Positions 1-11,829 of a DNA stretch of 64,000 bases are shown in pieces. The number at the start of each line of letters is the position of its first letter. Position 1 is the first letter of the stretch. Both the position numbers and the translations under genes were made by a program. The DNA lies in NCBI GenBank assembly GCA_024449915.1, contig JAMZAV010000301.1, forward strand, positions 496,001 to 560,000. Direction: 5' to 3'. The notes under the pieces are model-generated. The model saw only the letters and a list, made by a program, of their open reading frames with translations, made no database searches and had not been told where the DNA came from. This DNA comes from Sweltsa coloradensis. Taxonomy: Eukaryota > Arthropoda > Insecta > Plecoptera > Chloroperlidae.

Positions 1-2719
1 ACTAGGCTGGATTAGCACTGCCACACCAAACATGTACATGTCACAACCTACGTTGGTAGTTGGCAAGAAGTAATTAACTGATTACTTCTGCAGAAAAACA
101 CGAAGGAAGCAAAACGTGCAGACGATCGTGATGATAAGTTTAATTAAAATAGGACTTGCTGATTATTTAAACATCAGGCAATTATGTGTAAAAAAAAAAC
201 CCTGGATTTAATCTTAAATTGAAATGATTTAAAACTGTTCGTAAACACAGTTGTTGAAGTGAGTTTTAGTTTGAGTGAAACTCATATTGCAAACAGTTTA
301 AGTTAAAAAATTTAAATATTTTTAACTGACTCAACAACGATGAAACACAATACATTTTAGATGAGTTTGAAAATTTAACATCAATGCTACGATTAATTAT
401 TGCATTTTCCTTAGTTGTTAATTTTAGGTGGTTGTTGAAGGGGATTATATATAATTCTATGTAGGCCTAATGCATTTCATATAATTATGTCAAATATTTA
501 GCAAGTGTTTATAACAAACAGTTCATTAATAAGCGTTTCGTGTTACGATTTGTATACCGTTAAGTTTACAGAAAATATATGTCCATGCAGAGATTAATTC
601 TTAACAATAAAATTGTGCATATAGTGAAAACAAATTAAAAGCATTTTTAGGTGTTCAATTATAAGGTTTTAAAATAATTTGTTGGAAGTAGTCTTATCTT
701 CCATAATACAATCAAGAAATAACAAAATGAACCCGTGTCTCCCACGGGAGTATATCTCGAGTAATTAAACCTTGCAATTACTTCCATCTTGTTAATACGC
801 CCAATGCGCCCAACAGAGAAGCTGCTCCAACTCCGAGTGTAGTCTACCTAGAGCAACATCTCGAACAGTCCCAAGACGAATCATCCCAAGTCCAATGATA
901 GATCACGTGCCGTAACAACCTGCTCTGTGTACTGACGTCGCCGTCCATCACGACCTGTTGAGGGTGACTTCAAGATATTAAAACAAGGGGATGTTTTATT
1001 TAAGAGGGAACTCACTCCCCGCAAGAAACAAAGAACCTGTAAAAACTCACAAAATCTCGACGTTCCACGTCAGTTTTACTGTCTGCCGATTATAGCGGTT
1101 GAGTTTTCCTCAAGGAGAAGGCGGAACTTATCTTCTCTAGTAAATATCGTGCTCAGATATTGGAAATACAGTTGTGTTTGCCTTGGGGCAAGGTCTATTA
1201 TATCCGCTTTCTGTATACATAGATATATACCACAAAAATATACCCAGAGATACTTTCAGAAAGTCACTAGTAAATTAATCAGTTTTTTCCTTGGAAGATT
1301 CGTCAGAGGTTAGTTTAGCCAATCAGTGATCTCGAAAGGGACCTAAACAAGGCAAGTTCTATTCATAACAGATTATTAGGTTCATTATGAGGCAACAGTA
1401 TAGGCATTTTGAATTCGGTTCATCTGCTAAATGTGACACTGGGCACGGTTTTCAAACATCTCTCCCACAATCGTATATTGTTATTACACTTAAATTGGCC
1501 TGACCAGCTCTTTAACGTACTACAAAATCATTAATCCACAGTTTTTTTTATGTTTCTCTTAGCCATTAATTACAAAAAATGTGAAAAAAGAATACATCTT
1601 CATTTCCAAACACACGTTCAAAGTTTTAGATGATGGAGATGGTGCAAACAGAATTTAAACAAACAGAAAATGGATAAAGTTTGTTCTTAATGGAGATACC
1701 ATGTATATCTGACTTCTTGAAACTAGAAACAAATTGAGTAGCGAAATTCAAGTTTGTTGATGAATTTACGAGATAAAATGCGTTAGAGGTATAACCGGGG
1801 AGTATAGAAGGATCTTGAGGTAGGTGGATTATAGAATGAGGAGGTAATTAACAGAGCAAATGAGAAAAGACAATTATAGAAGAGTTTAATGAAAAGGCGA
1901 GATCGATTAGCGGGCGACAGCGAGGGTGTTTATTAAGGAGCTGTAGGCAATTCAGAACGATAACTTAATGAACAGTTACCTCTTATCTTATAACGTTTAC
2001 AGGGACGAAACTTCCAAGGGTTTTGCATAATCGTTAGCCCAAAAAATAACTCTCCGAGAATTTTAAAGGGTATTCCCTTAAGCAAACTTCTTTAAAGGAA
2101 CTCGCGTCTTAATACTGTATTTAATTTGTATTAACAGCCCACTAACTTATTATCGACTTGTTTTACTCTTTGTGGGCATAAGTCTGAAAATATGCTACAA
2201 AAACGTTAACTTCTAAAAATGTACACTTAAAAAATCAATTCTCTGTCAAACAAATATTATTTAGTTTTGTTGACATTTAAATTGTCCCAAATTTAACACA
2301 CAATTTTAACTTGTTATTGTTAATGAATATATATGAATAATTTTGAACGTGTGGCCAAGAAAGGAAATGTAAACAAAGAATTTATGTATGATAAAAGCTG
2401 CTCTTATTAAACTAAAAACATATCAATAAAGCATTGATTCTATCGATTCTTGCAGTGTGCATGTTTCAAACAGTGTAGCGTAGCCAGCATAGATTCATCT
2501 CTACACGAATGTGCAACTTTGCACAGTTAATCCGCACGAAGTATTAACAACGTAGCTTTAAGACTTCAAAAGAAGTTCGTCAGCGTGAAAGTTACAGCAA
2601 CTCCATGAAATCCTTGAAACCTTCGCTCAAAGGAGCTAAAAACTTTCCGGTGTTTTGATCATCGGGGCGAGTTAAGAATATAATCAACTCTGCTTGAATG
2701 AGAAACTGTGTATATTTAA
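1..2719. other. AT-rich non-coding stretch, no feature seen
   Basis: No open frame of note on either strand and no inverted repeat or tRNA-like box was recognised. The sequence is AT-rich with short homopolymer runs. The palindrome TAGGCCTA occurs once, at 462-469. It reads as intronic or intergenic DNA. Confidence 0.6.
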
Positions 2720-2972
2720 ACGAGGGAGCGGAGCGACCGAGTGTCTCCATTCAACTCAAACGGCTCTCATTCTGTGATTCTGTGTGTCTGTCTGTCTGTC
2801 TGTCTGTACGTCAAAAATCAGCCGAACCGCTGAACAGATTGCGCTGAAATTTTAAACAGACAATCGGTACGAGTTTATTGAGAATTGTAACAAAATCAGC
2901 TAGATCCATTGCGATTTAATCCAGCAATAAATAAAAATGTGATTTTTTAAAATATCGATAGCATTTGTTTAG
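2720..2972 (+). repeat. Dispersed repeat family C, copy 1, with (TGTC)n
   Basis: This segment aligns along its whole length, in the same orientation, with 54757-55030. Shared landmarks in order are a GAGCG-rich start (GAGGGAGCGGAGCGACCGAG here), a (TGTC)n run near 2788-2807, GCTGAAATTTTAAACA, AGATCCAT, CAATAAATAAAA, and a common end at GCATTTGTTTAG. Homology stops abruptly on both sides, so these are two copies of one interspersed element. No coding capacity or flanking duplication is visible. Class unknown; a non-autonomous element is likely. Confidence 0.75.
2788..2807. repeat. (TGTC)n microsatellite inside family C
   Basis: About five tandem copies of a TGTC tetranucleotide. The same tract sits at the same internal position in the second family C copy near 54850-54868, so it belongs to the element and did not arise independently. 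Confidence 0.85.
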
Positions 2973-3005
2973 TAGCAGCTAGCGGGACAAGATGTGTACT
3001 GCGTG

Positions 3006-3075
3006 GCTGGCGTAGCAAAGTGGTAAGCATTTAGCCTACCGCACGGAGGGTCGGGGTTCGATGCCCGTTAGTTAG
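3006..3075 (+). repeat. tRNA-derived SINE head (pol III A and B boxes)
   Basis: TAGCAAAGTGG at 3013-3023 matches the pol III A box, and GGTTCGATGCC at 3055-3065 matches the B box, at tRNA-like spacing (42 nt start to start). The CGGG/CCCG T-stem forms. The presumed acceptor strands (GCTGGCG and TTAGTTA) do not pair and the anticodon stem is poor, so this is a tRNA-derived SINE head or decayed tRNA relic, not a working tRNA. Confidence 0.6.
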
Positions 3076-3229
3076 AACTTTTTTAAATTTTTATACCCAA
3101 TCATTATTTTTAAGGGGTGTTAAATGGGAAATAAAAATTAGGTGATTTTGTTTTATCTTGTAAATACGTTAATGTTTCACGCTTTTACGTTTTGAACACG
3201 ATTAGCATTTTGAATGTTCAATTTAAATA

Positions 3230-3409
3230 ACTAGGGAAACGCCAAAGTCGTTGTTAAACGAGTAAGTGAGCCAAGTGTTGAGAACCCGTGAACATCCCAT
3301 TTCCTCCCATATACCCAAGGCTGGATCTAGCCCAGTATGGGGAATGATACCGGGTACTATACACATGGCTCACTCACTCGTTTATCAACGACTTTGGCGC
3401 TTCCCTAGT
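3230..3409. mobile_element. MITE family A, copy 1 (180 bp, TA-flanked)
   Basis: The termini are inverted repeats beginning ACTAGGGAAACGCCAAAG on the left; the right end has the complement with one change in that stretch. Inverted homology runs about 45-60 bp inward with scattered mismatches. The element is flanked by TA at 3228-3229 and 3410-3411, the target duplication typical of Tc1/mariner-type transposition. There is no coding capacity. A second copy with matching ends lies at 55601-55851. The flanking TAAC/GTTA could also be element sequence, so the TA assignment is not proof of the superfamily. Confidence 0.8.
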
Positions 3410-3411
3410 TA

Positions 3412-4137
3412 ATACACACGAAGATTCACATCGCAACTATGCATATAAATACTTCACAAGGAGATCGTAAGAATGAAAGCTACAGCAACTCTTAAAAACC
3501 CTTGAAATCCTCACTCATAAGAAACATAAAATTTTTACGGTCTTTATACGCATGCCTTTGATAGAGTTTGGAAGCAAAAACACCTATCGAATTTTAAGTG
3601 AAATTCTTGTAGTTTTAAATTCTGTACTTGACATGTTGAAAAGAGACTTCAGAAATTCCAATGTCAAGATTTAAATTGGCTTTGACATGTAAAAGGTTAG
3701 AGAGATCGAGGTTATGAATTCAAAACGTGGACCCGAATACATTAGCGCGACTCAACGTATACTGTGTTAAGAACAAAACAAAAATACCTTTAAAGTGGTT
3801 AAGTACTGTTGTATTTAGTTTAGTTATTCGTATACATAGCTATATTTTGTTAATTCATTTAAACTTGTGGGATGATGGTTAATAGGAGTAACCCGCATAG
3901 GATCCAGTTGTGACTAGGTGGCTATAAACTCTAAATGTAACGCGAAAGTATGTATTTTTTATTTTGTTACACTACGTTGTAAATGAGAGTTATATTCTTT
4001 ATTTTCGGAGGAGATTTTTACGACTTCTGACTATACGGTTAATTTGGTTTCGTACTTTACTAATAAAGGTCTGAGATTGTTTTCTGTCTTCTCTTCTCTA
4101 GTGACTGCGGCACAATTACAACTGGGTCAGATCTAGG
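3412..4137. other. AT-rich stretch without a recognised feature
   Basis: No coding frame, inverted repeat or tRNA-like element was recognised. It lies between the family A MITE and the TTC-rich microsatellite region. Confidence 0.5.
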
Positions 4138-4434
4138 TCTTCTTCTTCATTCTTCTTCATTCTCTTGATATCAACCACTTGGCTTTCGGGTGAACCTTTA
4201 ATATGTGTCCTTTCGTCTTCTCAAAAATAAATTCACATTAAAAGTCTACCAATTGAGTCATAGAACATTTCAGTGTAACTTTAGTTTAAAGTGGAGCGAG
4301 ACAACTCTGTCATCGTCATCGACGCGCGAATAATGCCTTCTCTAATGCCAACTAATGATGGGCTTTTCAAAGTTTGTCTTCTTCTTCTTCTTCTTCTTCT
4401 TCTTCTTCTTCTTCTTCTTCTTCTTCTTCTTCTT

Positions 4435-4464
<30 letters not shown>
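4138..4464. repeat. (TTC)n microsatellite with a degenerate satellite tract
   Basis: An uninterrupted (TTC)n tract of 88 bp (about 29 units) occupies 4377-4464. A shorter interrupted TTCTTCTTCATTC tract sits at 4138-4165. On the minus strand the main tract is (GAA)n, a purine run with mirror symmetry. No ORF passes through it. Confidence 0.95.
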
Positions 4465-4465
<1 letters not shown>

Positions 4466-7400
4466 ACTAACCTCTTATTATTAGATCTTCTTGTTAAGAA
4501 GGAAAACTTACTTTTCTAAAGTTAGTAATTTATCTAAGTCAGTACGTTATTGTTTCGAATATTCTGCCCTGCGCATAAATACAATGTAAAATAAAGCATA
4601 AACGAGTAAGCTGTTTCCTTATAAAACAACTCGGGTAAGCTACCTGGAACGTCTAGTTCACTTTCATAAGTTCTTTGTTGGTTTCACAATATGCAGATTT
4701 TGTGAGTTCTGGAATGTTATACTAATAACAGACTTTTAGGATCCACTAAAGTTTCATCACGCAAAGAAGATTTTCTTGTTTTATTTCATCGTTCAACTAG
4801 AAAAAACAACGCCTTAGAAAATCGTTAAAGCTTCTTTGATAAGAAATATATTTGCGTTGGCACAAGAAAGCCTACGAATTACGAAACAAATCGTTGAACA
4901 TGGCTTGACGTAAAGGAAGGGTGCTGGTAACCGTCAACATGATTGCTCGACTCGTCCGTAGGAGATTCTGTCATATTTCTGTGTCTTGTTGAGACACGGA
5001 CTTATTTTGATGGCTGACGAGTAAATAAATGTTAGATTAACAATTTAACATGATTGATTTTTTTTAAATATACAATTGAAAAAGTTAATTTAGATCAATG
5101 ACGTAGACACGCCAATACAAAATAAAGGTCGTCGAAGACAACTGTACATAAAATATATTTTATGTTTCAAGCTGCCAGAAAGTTACGAGGGTTGATATTT
5201 TAAATGGAATGTAAATGTCATTTACCAGAAATGTGACAGATTGCGACTTCTTGACTGGCCAATATACCATGTATGGCAGTATAACCCTGGTATCACTGAA
5301 AGGAAATAGATTTCAAACGAATGCAAAATCCAGCAAGAAATAACAATTAATGGCGCGTATGAATTTTCTGTAGGTATACAATTCTGCGTAAAATAGTTTG
5401 ATTTCAAAACCCGATCAACAATATTTACTCGCGTGCGAAAACCATAACTCACGTTCACTAACATGTTGATGTATAGAGCTGTCTTAGAACTAAATAGACC
5501 ATTTTCCCGTGTGTTAAAAGTGGAAATGGCTCCTCCATTTTGATATAGATCAGGGCTTTTCACACGTTAAGAAATAAATCCAAGACAATAAATAACGTTG
5601 GTCATTCGGAGAGAAAGAGGTGGAAATGTTCCTCCAATGCAAGATAACTAGGGAATTTGTCTTCCCAAAGGAAATTTCTTTTCCCATTTGTAGTGTTCCC
5701 GGGAGTGTCGTCGGCATACGCCGCATACGGGTAGGTTCAAGGTCGTTTGTACGCCAACGTGTCGGAGAGTATTAACCTCGAGAAGGGTAAATAATTCACC
5801 GATATATGCGGCCCAGTGTGAACACGTGGACCTTCTTCGGCAGGTCTGTGGTGCAATCCTGACTGAAGGTTTCTAGCAAGTAATGACAAAGTCGTGAAGC
5901 GAAAACTAGAAATAAATGTATGCCAAAATAGATTGGCTCAAGGTTCCTACCTGACAACTACCGTAACAGGGAACGTTGACCATTTGTCATTTGTTGGTAC
6001 TTTCTTTGCATGCATTGGATATAAATTTGTCCATAATTATGGTATAAGTATAATATATTGTTAACTATAGTAAAAGCGAGCATTACCATTTTAAAATTAA
6101 TACAAAATTACTTAAATTAATATGAGTCAACAACTATTTACAGAAAAACGTCATTAAAAGGAGCCCTCGTTTCCGTTTTAAGTGTGTGATTTCCGTCGGC
6201 TCTGCAAAAAGGTTTTAAAATGCGGTCAAAACAAACTTAAAATGGTAAGAAAAATATTTGCTCTAACGTAGCCTCTTTCTCAGTACTTTATATGGAGAAA
6301 TGCAAACGATAAATATTCAAAATGTTTTGAAATGTTTCCAAGCATATTTTGAAAATCTCACTCAGACCAGCCACTCCACGTACCTAGCCAAAGCTATTTT
6401 AAATTTATTATTCTAGAAAATATAAAAACCTTTTCCGGAAACATTTGAAAAAACGGTGAACGGCAAGCTGTAAGATGAGGTAAAAGACCAGCCTAATGGT
6501 CTGTGTTATTGTTCCAATTTTAAAACAGCCCAATAAAAAGTATGACGTTGGAATAAACTTCCAATGAAAACATAATATATTTTCTAGTATTGTAAATTCA
6601 ATTAGATAACTGCATATTTTTTTGCTCTACTTCAATGTAACGACTGGTCTATATAAAACATTCCGAAAGTGGCTGAATGTACAAACACGATAGTGAAGCA
6701 AACGAATGTTATTTTTTTGTGCTGGGTTTATGTGTAATATTATTTACAAATTCACCAAGTTTGCTCTTATGGTTGTATGGAAAAATTTATTAAAAATGGT
6801 GCTGTTTTGTAATTAATTTTATACCAAAAACAATTTGAAGAAATCCAACTTCATCTCCGAGAGCTCGGTTTCAAATATTCCTGACACAAAACACGTACAC
6901 AGATAACTATGGTTCTTACTTAAAAAGGACATGCCAAAGTATGGCGCCTACTTCGTGATCTTCGTAATATATTCCATTCACTACATCTTGCATTGGCATT
7001 CACCCCAAGAAACCAGACATGAACTTATTGAACTAATTTAAACCAACAGCAATACATTATGAGCAGGATTGTCTTGAGACTCACGTAGTGACGAGCACGT
7101 GTAGGGGTGTGGTACCCCCTCCTCTTCCTCGGGATATGCAGGTCAAACAGCTCTTCATTTGAATACAGATTCGACACCAAACAAAATTTTTCTTCGACGT
7201 AAGACAATATAATGTTCACGGATTAAAGGTACACAATTTTCCTTCAAAAATTAACTGGTTACTTTGTCCCCTATTTATTTATCATAGCTAATATATATTA
7301 TTTATGAATTAAGATGGATTGGGTTTTAATAACATTACCTGTTACCATTAATAGTTTCAGATCTATAACGCAAATTGGAATTTGTCACATTCATATTTTC

Positions 7401-9827
7401 ATTCATCTAAATTAACACACAACTACTTTATGCTCTGTTCAAAGGGTTTAAGTCTAGAAAACTACTTAAAAATTTTAATTGGTAATTTCGCCTTGCAGTC
7501 TAACGAAGACTGTCAACTCAACTCTGCCCACCATGCTTGTTAAGACACGTCTCCCCACATTGCTGACGTAAACATTAGCGCCACATTATTCGCTCACAAG
7601 AAGCTAAGGATTTTATGTCCTGCACAGAACACGGTATAGTTTTTGTAAAGGCGAGGCAAAGCAAAGCTTTGTATGTTCAATGTATTTCCTCTTTCGTTTT
7701 GTATTTACAACTCCATGCATTGCACTGTGAATGTAGGAGAGAACCAGTGATCACACTTCACAGCTGTCGGTGCAACATAAAGCACTCCAATAGCAGTGAC
7801 GATGCAGTCGGCTGATGATGGTTTGGAATAGAATCGCAACCTCGCAGTCTGCAATGCATTTCACGATTACTCCACTGCGATCGACTTCGACTTTTAGACA
7901 AAATCAAATCGTCTACGATTGGTAGAACTGAGTTGAGATTGAACCAACTGCGTTTGACTTTGATCTGTCTAGAAAGGAGGTGTGAGCAATAAAGTGTATT
8001 TCAGTAAACGTGTACAGCTGTGTTCACGTTATGGCTCCCTTTTCTTGTGATTTTTTCGTCCAACTATAAATATTAATGATTCTATTTAAAAAAAATCATA
8101 AACCATCCACCTATGTATATTGTAACGTTTGACCAATATCTACTACGTTTTCAGAAAATAAATAACTTGTTATTCGTTTGAAAGACGTGTATTCCTTAAA
8201 ATCAATAATTATTTACAAAAATAAATGTCAATATAAAGCACGTTAGCCGATTTTTTTCAAGAATATTTCACAAAGTCACCGTAATCCAATTAAAGGAAGA
8301 TGAAGACAACCCCTCTTATTACGCCTGAAACTTACGATGAATTGTAGACTTAAGTGAAACTTAGGCCGTTCAGTACCTGCTGTCGTACATTGGCAAACTA
8401 CATTTCAATTTATCTTAAGATATAACACCTGAAACATTTACACATCCATCCTAAAATTGCCAATCTTGGTACCGATTATGCATAAAACCTTTACGACGAC
8501 GTACCTTTTATAAAACATAGTAGAACATTATCCTTGATGCCAGCGACGTTTAGATTGCACGCACATAAGCTTCGTATTCAGTATCTCGTGCGTTCAAAAC
8601 CTAACCGCGCCTCGCGCTCGGTACAAAGTGCAGCAATAAAAAAATAACTCTTTTATAACCTCTCGTTTTTAGGGCGCGAAAGCTGCCCTTACACGTTTTT
8701 CTTTCATGGTGTTGGGAATATTTTCTACGCCACCGGTGAAGCTTTAGAGGTTGTGGCTCTCACTGCGATAAATAAGATATAACCACCAGCAGTTACCTGG
8801 TTACGGACTTCGTGGTCTGAAAACGCATCCTTGCACTTTCTATGAAGTTTTTTTAAACATTAAACAAAACTTGTAATTTTGATTTATTTAACATTTTTAT
8901 TCAACATTTAAAAAAATCCGTTGGTATATTATTTAAAGTCTATTTATGTTATTTGATGATGTTGTTTTAACGTTCTCAAATGTTACAAAAAATCCTTCAT
9001 TTTACCAGTGGAATGTCATGTACACGAAAGTTTGCTTAATAATGACGAAGAATGTAATATGCCACAAACAATTTTCAATATGTTTGGTAAGGAATTTAAT
9101 TATAGTAAAATAGCGATCGCATTAATGCGCCACCAAGAAACAATCTCACTTGAGATGAGAATTTTAAAAAAAGTTCATCTCGTATTAAGTTAACTTCACT
9201 ATAGATGGTGGTATTCAATAGCAATATAAGCCGTTGATTCTCGTCAGTAAGATCTCAGACTTATTTGCGCAACAATAAGATACATGTTCAGCCTTTGGCA
9301 ATCGTTTGCAATGGTTTGCAACTTTATACAACTGACAAGTGTTTTGATAGTGTGCACGACGTGTGTACGACTCAAATTACGGATCCGAATAATGGAACAC
9401 TTGCTATTTAAACACCATCAAAATAGCATAAGACAAACTGAGTATTCTTTTTTCAGGCACGAACCTATCACCACATGGCTAAAAGGTAGCTTAAGTCTTG
9501 GTTTTGATACACTTCCTGTTATAAGTAAATTATCTCCATCTGAATTCTGGCGACACTAAAAAAAAATCTCTGAATAACTTAGCAGTAGAATAACAATTCA
9601 CGCAGTCCGTTTGCTTGTAAACGATCTAGATATTTCGTTCATTTCCTGTATAAAGTATAAACCGTATTGAATAGAACTGGGCGTTTATCCCGTTTATAAA
9701 TCGGTCCGAATGCAGCGGATCTAGGTTAGCTGCTGAGCGGAGCTGGGTTCTGTCAAGTGGTCCTTCTTTGTTAATGGTACTCACGTCTCGGCCGCCACAG
9801 CGCGTCGAGTGGGCTGCCGGCACTTAC
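4465..9827. other. Long AT-rich stretch, no supported gene
   Basis: Several open frames of 60-113 codons exist (the longest on the minus strand at 5222-5563). None shows a domain, a protein-like composition with flanking splice signals, or a counterpart elsewhere in the window; they are what chance gives in this much sequence. No inverted repeat or SINE head was recognised. Confidence 0.55.
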
Positions 9828-9896
9828 AAGGCTGTGGATCAGCCTCACGTCGCACTTAGAAGGCGGTATGCACTTACCTGAAACAACAAAATGAAG
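9828..9896 (-). promoter_or_regulatory. Candidate recursive splice (ratchet) site with 50-nt RS exon
   Basis: On the minus strand a T-rich tract (9896-9881, CTTCATTTTGTTGTTT) leads into CAG at 9880-9878. The next bases are GTAAGT (9877-9872), so acceptor and donor are fused with no exon between them. Exactly 50 nt downstream a second strong donor, GTAAGT, lies at 9827-9822. That is the known architecture of a recursive splice site with an RS exon. What is seen is the juxtaposition and spacing; use in splicing is inferred. It would place this part of the window inside a long minus-strand intron. Chance occurrence cannot be excluded. Confidence 0.4.
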
Positions 9897-10454
9897 TACA
9901 TTAGTACATTAATCATGCATGCCGTTATATTAATTATATTATATTTATTTTATTTGCGTCTCAATTGTTCAGTTATAAAACCAAATAAAACTGATTTTAA
10001 GTGCACTAGAACCATAAACAAAAAATTACATTACAGAAACCATGAGCCTACAAACATTACAAAAATATTATAAGATTGTCAATGGAAATTCAAGGAAATT
10101 GATTTGATATTGGAGCAGATTTTAGACCCGGCACCTCCACCAAAAGTCTGAACTAAGCCATGTTTGTGCTACTTATTCTAATCTTGCAGTACAGTTGAAA
10201 TACTTAACTTTAATTTGCCTCTTTAGTAAATACGTGCTCGTGCTGACGCTTATGCCTTAGACATTCACAGTTTAATCAATGTGAGCTGTATGTAAATCTT
10301 GCAGTGAATATAAAACCTGGTCGTCTACCGAAGTTTATCGAAAACTAGGAAATACAGTCGCGAGCTTAATTAGTACACAAATCTAAAATCAAATTCAAAC
10401 TATTCATGAGTCGAATCTTTCGGCTTTATCTGCCTATAAAGCTTGTTTCTAGAT
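9897..10454. other. AT-rich stretch with one dispersed CCGGCACCTCC motif
   Basis: Mostly featureless. It contains CCCGGCACCTCCACCAAAA at about 10127-10145, a motif also found near 21008, 34082, 34114 and, diverged, 63766. Confidence 0.6.
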
Positions 10455-11829
10455 ACTAGGAAGCTTCGCAAACGCTTTTTCAGGCGCGTTGTTGGATGAG
10501 CGTAATTTTTTAAAACGAAAAATAGCGTAAAATTGCGATTTTCATTAAAAATAATTTTTCGATTACGCTCAAATTTCACAAAAATATATTAATTCATAAA
10601 AATTAAGGTTCTGTGAAAAAATCATTACAAACGGATAAAGCATGTCGGTGTTATAAGTCAAAGAAATTTAAAAAATCGAAAAAAATTGAAAAATTGCGAT
10701 TATCATAAGCAATAATTTTTCGATTCTGCTCAAATTCCACACGAATATATCAATTCATAACATAAAGGTTCTGTAAAAAAATCATTACAATCGGATAAAG
10801 CATGTAGGTGTTATAAGTCGAAGAAATTTTAAAAATTGAAAAATATCGTAAAACTGCTATTTTCATGAGCAATAATTTTTTAATTACGCTCAAATTTCAC
10901 ACGAATATATTAATTTATTAAATAAATGTCCTGTAAAAAATCATTACAATCGAATAAGGCATGTAAGAATTATAAGCCAAAGATTTTTTTTTAAACAGAA
11001 AAAAATCGTAAAATTGCGATTTGTTTGAGAAATAATTTTTCGATTGCTCTCAAAAATGTGGCAGTTCTAAGTTCAGAGATTTTAAAGGCCTCCAGAAAAT
11101 TTTATCGCAGCAATTGGAGTATCGGTTTATCCGGAATCGTGTTAACAAACACACAAAAATACAAAAAGAGCAAAGAAGAAAAAAATCGATTTTTCCGGAG
11201 TAAAATAGAATCTCGCTCGCTATCCAAGAATATCTGAAGCTAAAAAGAACTTCCGGAACGCTTTTTCAGCGCGCTGTGGAGAGCGTAGTTTTTTAAAGAA
11301 AAGGCGTAAATTGCGATTCTCATGCAGAAATATTTTTGAATGCGCTCAATTCACAAAAAACATTCATAAATTAGATTGTGAATTCATTAATCAAATAAAG
11401 CATGTAGGTTTTATAAGTCGAAATGTAAAATAAAAAATCGTAAAATTGCGATTTTCATAAGAAGTAATTTTTCGATTGCGCTCAAATTTCACACGAATAT
11501 ATAAATTCATAAAATTAAGTTCTGTGAAAAAATCATTACATCGGATAAAGCATGTAGTTGTTATTAGTCGAATTTTTTTTTAAATCGAAAAAAATCGTAA
11601 AATTGCGATTTTCAGAGAAAAATTTTCGATTGCGCTCAAAAACGTGGCAGTTCTAAGTTCAGAGATTTCAAGGCCCCATAAAATTGCATTGCAATTGGAG
11701 TATGGTTTAGCCGGAATCGTGTTAACAAACTGACAAAAAAAGAAAAACAGAAAGAAAAAAAACATTCTGGCTTTTTTTCTCCAGTGTAGTGAAATGGAAT
11801 CTTCGCTTCGCTCGCTACGCTCATCCAAC
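10455..11829 (+). mobile_element. Family B element, two tandem copies (B1a, B1b)
   Basis: The left part begins ACTAGGAAGCTTCGC and soon reaches GTTGTTGGATGAGCG. The right end is CTACGCTCATCCAAC, so GTTGGATGAGCGTA is an inverted subterminal repeat. The unit occurs twice: about 10455-11229, ending in a decayed CTCGCTCGC, and about 11245-11829, which restarts at CCGGAACGCTTTTTCAG. The interior is repeats of ~150-160 bp built on GTAAAATTGCGATTTTCAT, TTTTTCGATTGCGCTCAAA and ATCATTACAATCGGATAAAG. No protein is encoded. Related copies lie at 38204-39003, 48096-48817 and 59402-60017. Class unresolved: a MITE with TA targets, or a Helentron-like element with internal repeats. Confidence 0.75.
10520..11620 (+). 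repeat. ~150-160-bp tandem repeats inside family B
   Basis: At least six to seven diverged units, marked by recurring GTAAAATTGCGATTTT (near 10530, 10690, 11010, 11440, 11595) and by CGGATAAAGCATGTAGG (near 10634, 10795, 11547). The same units appear in the copies at 38.2 and 48.1 kb, so the array is part of the element. Confidence 0.75.

Noticed and set aside
5222..5563. 113-codon minus-strand ORF
   Set aside because: Aromatic- and Ser-rich, low-complexity-free but without domain, splice signals or repeats; such length is expected by chance in this amount of sequence.
9626..9823. 65-codon minus-strand ORF beside the ratchet candidate
   Set aside because: No homology or splice phase fits; it simply lies in a GC-richer patch.
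10520..11620. CRISPR-like array
   Set aside because: Units are ~150-160 bp, diverged, without short unique spacers; the context is eukaryotic. It is a minisatellite inside a mobile element.
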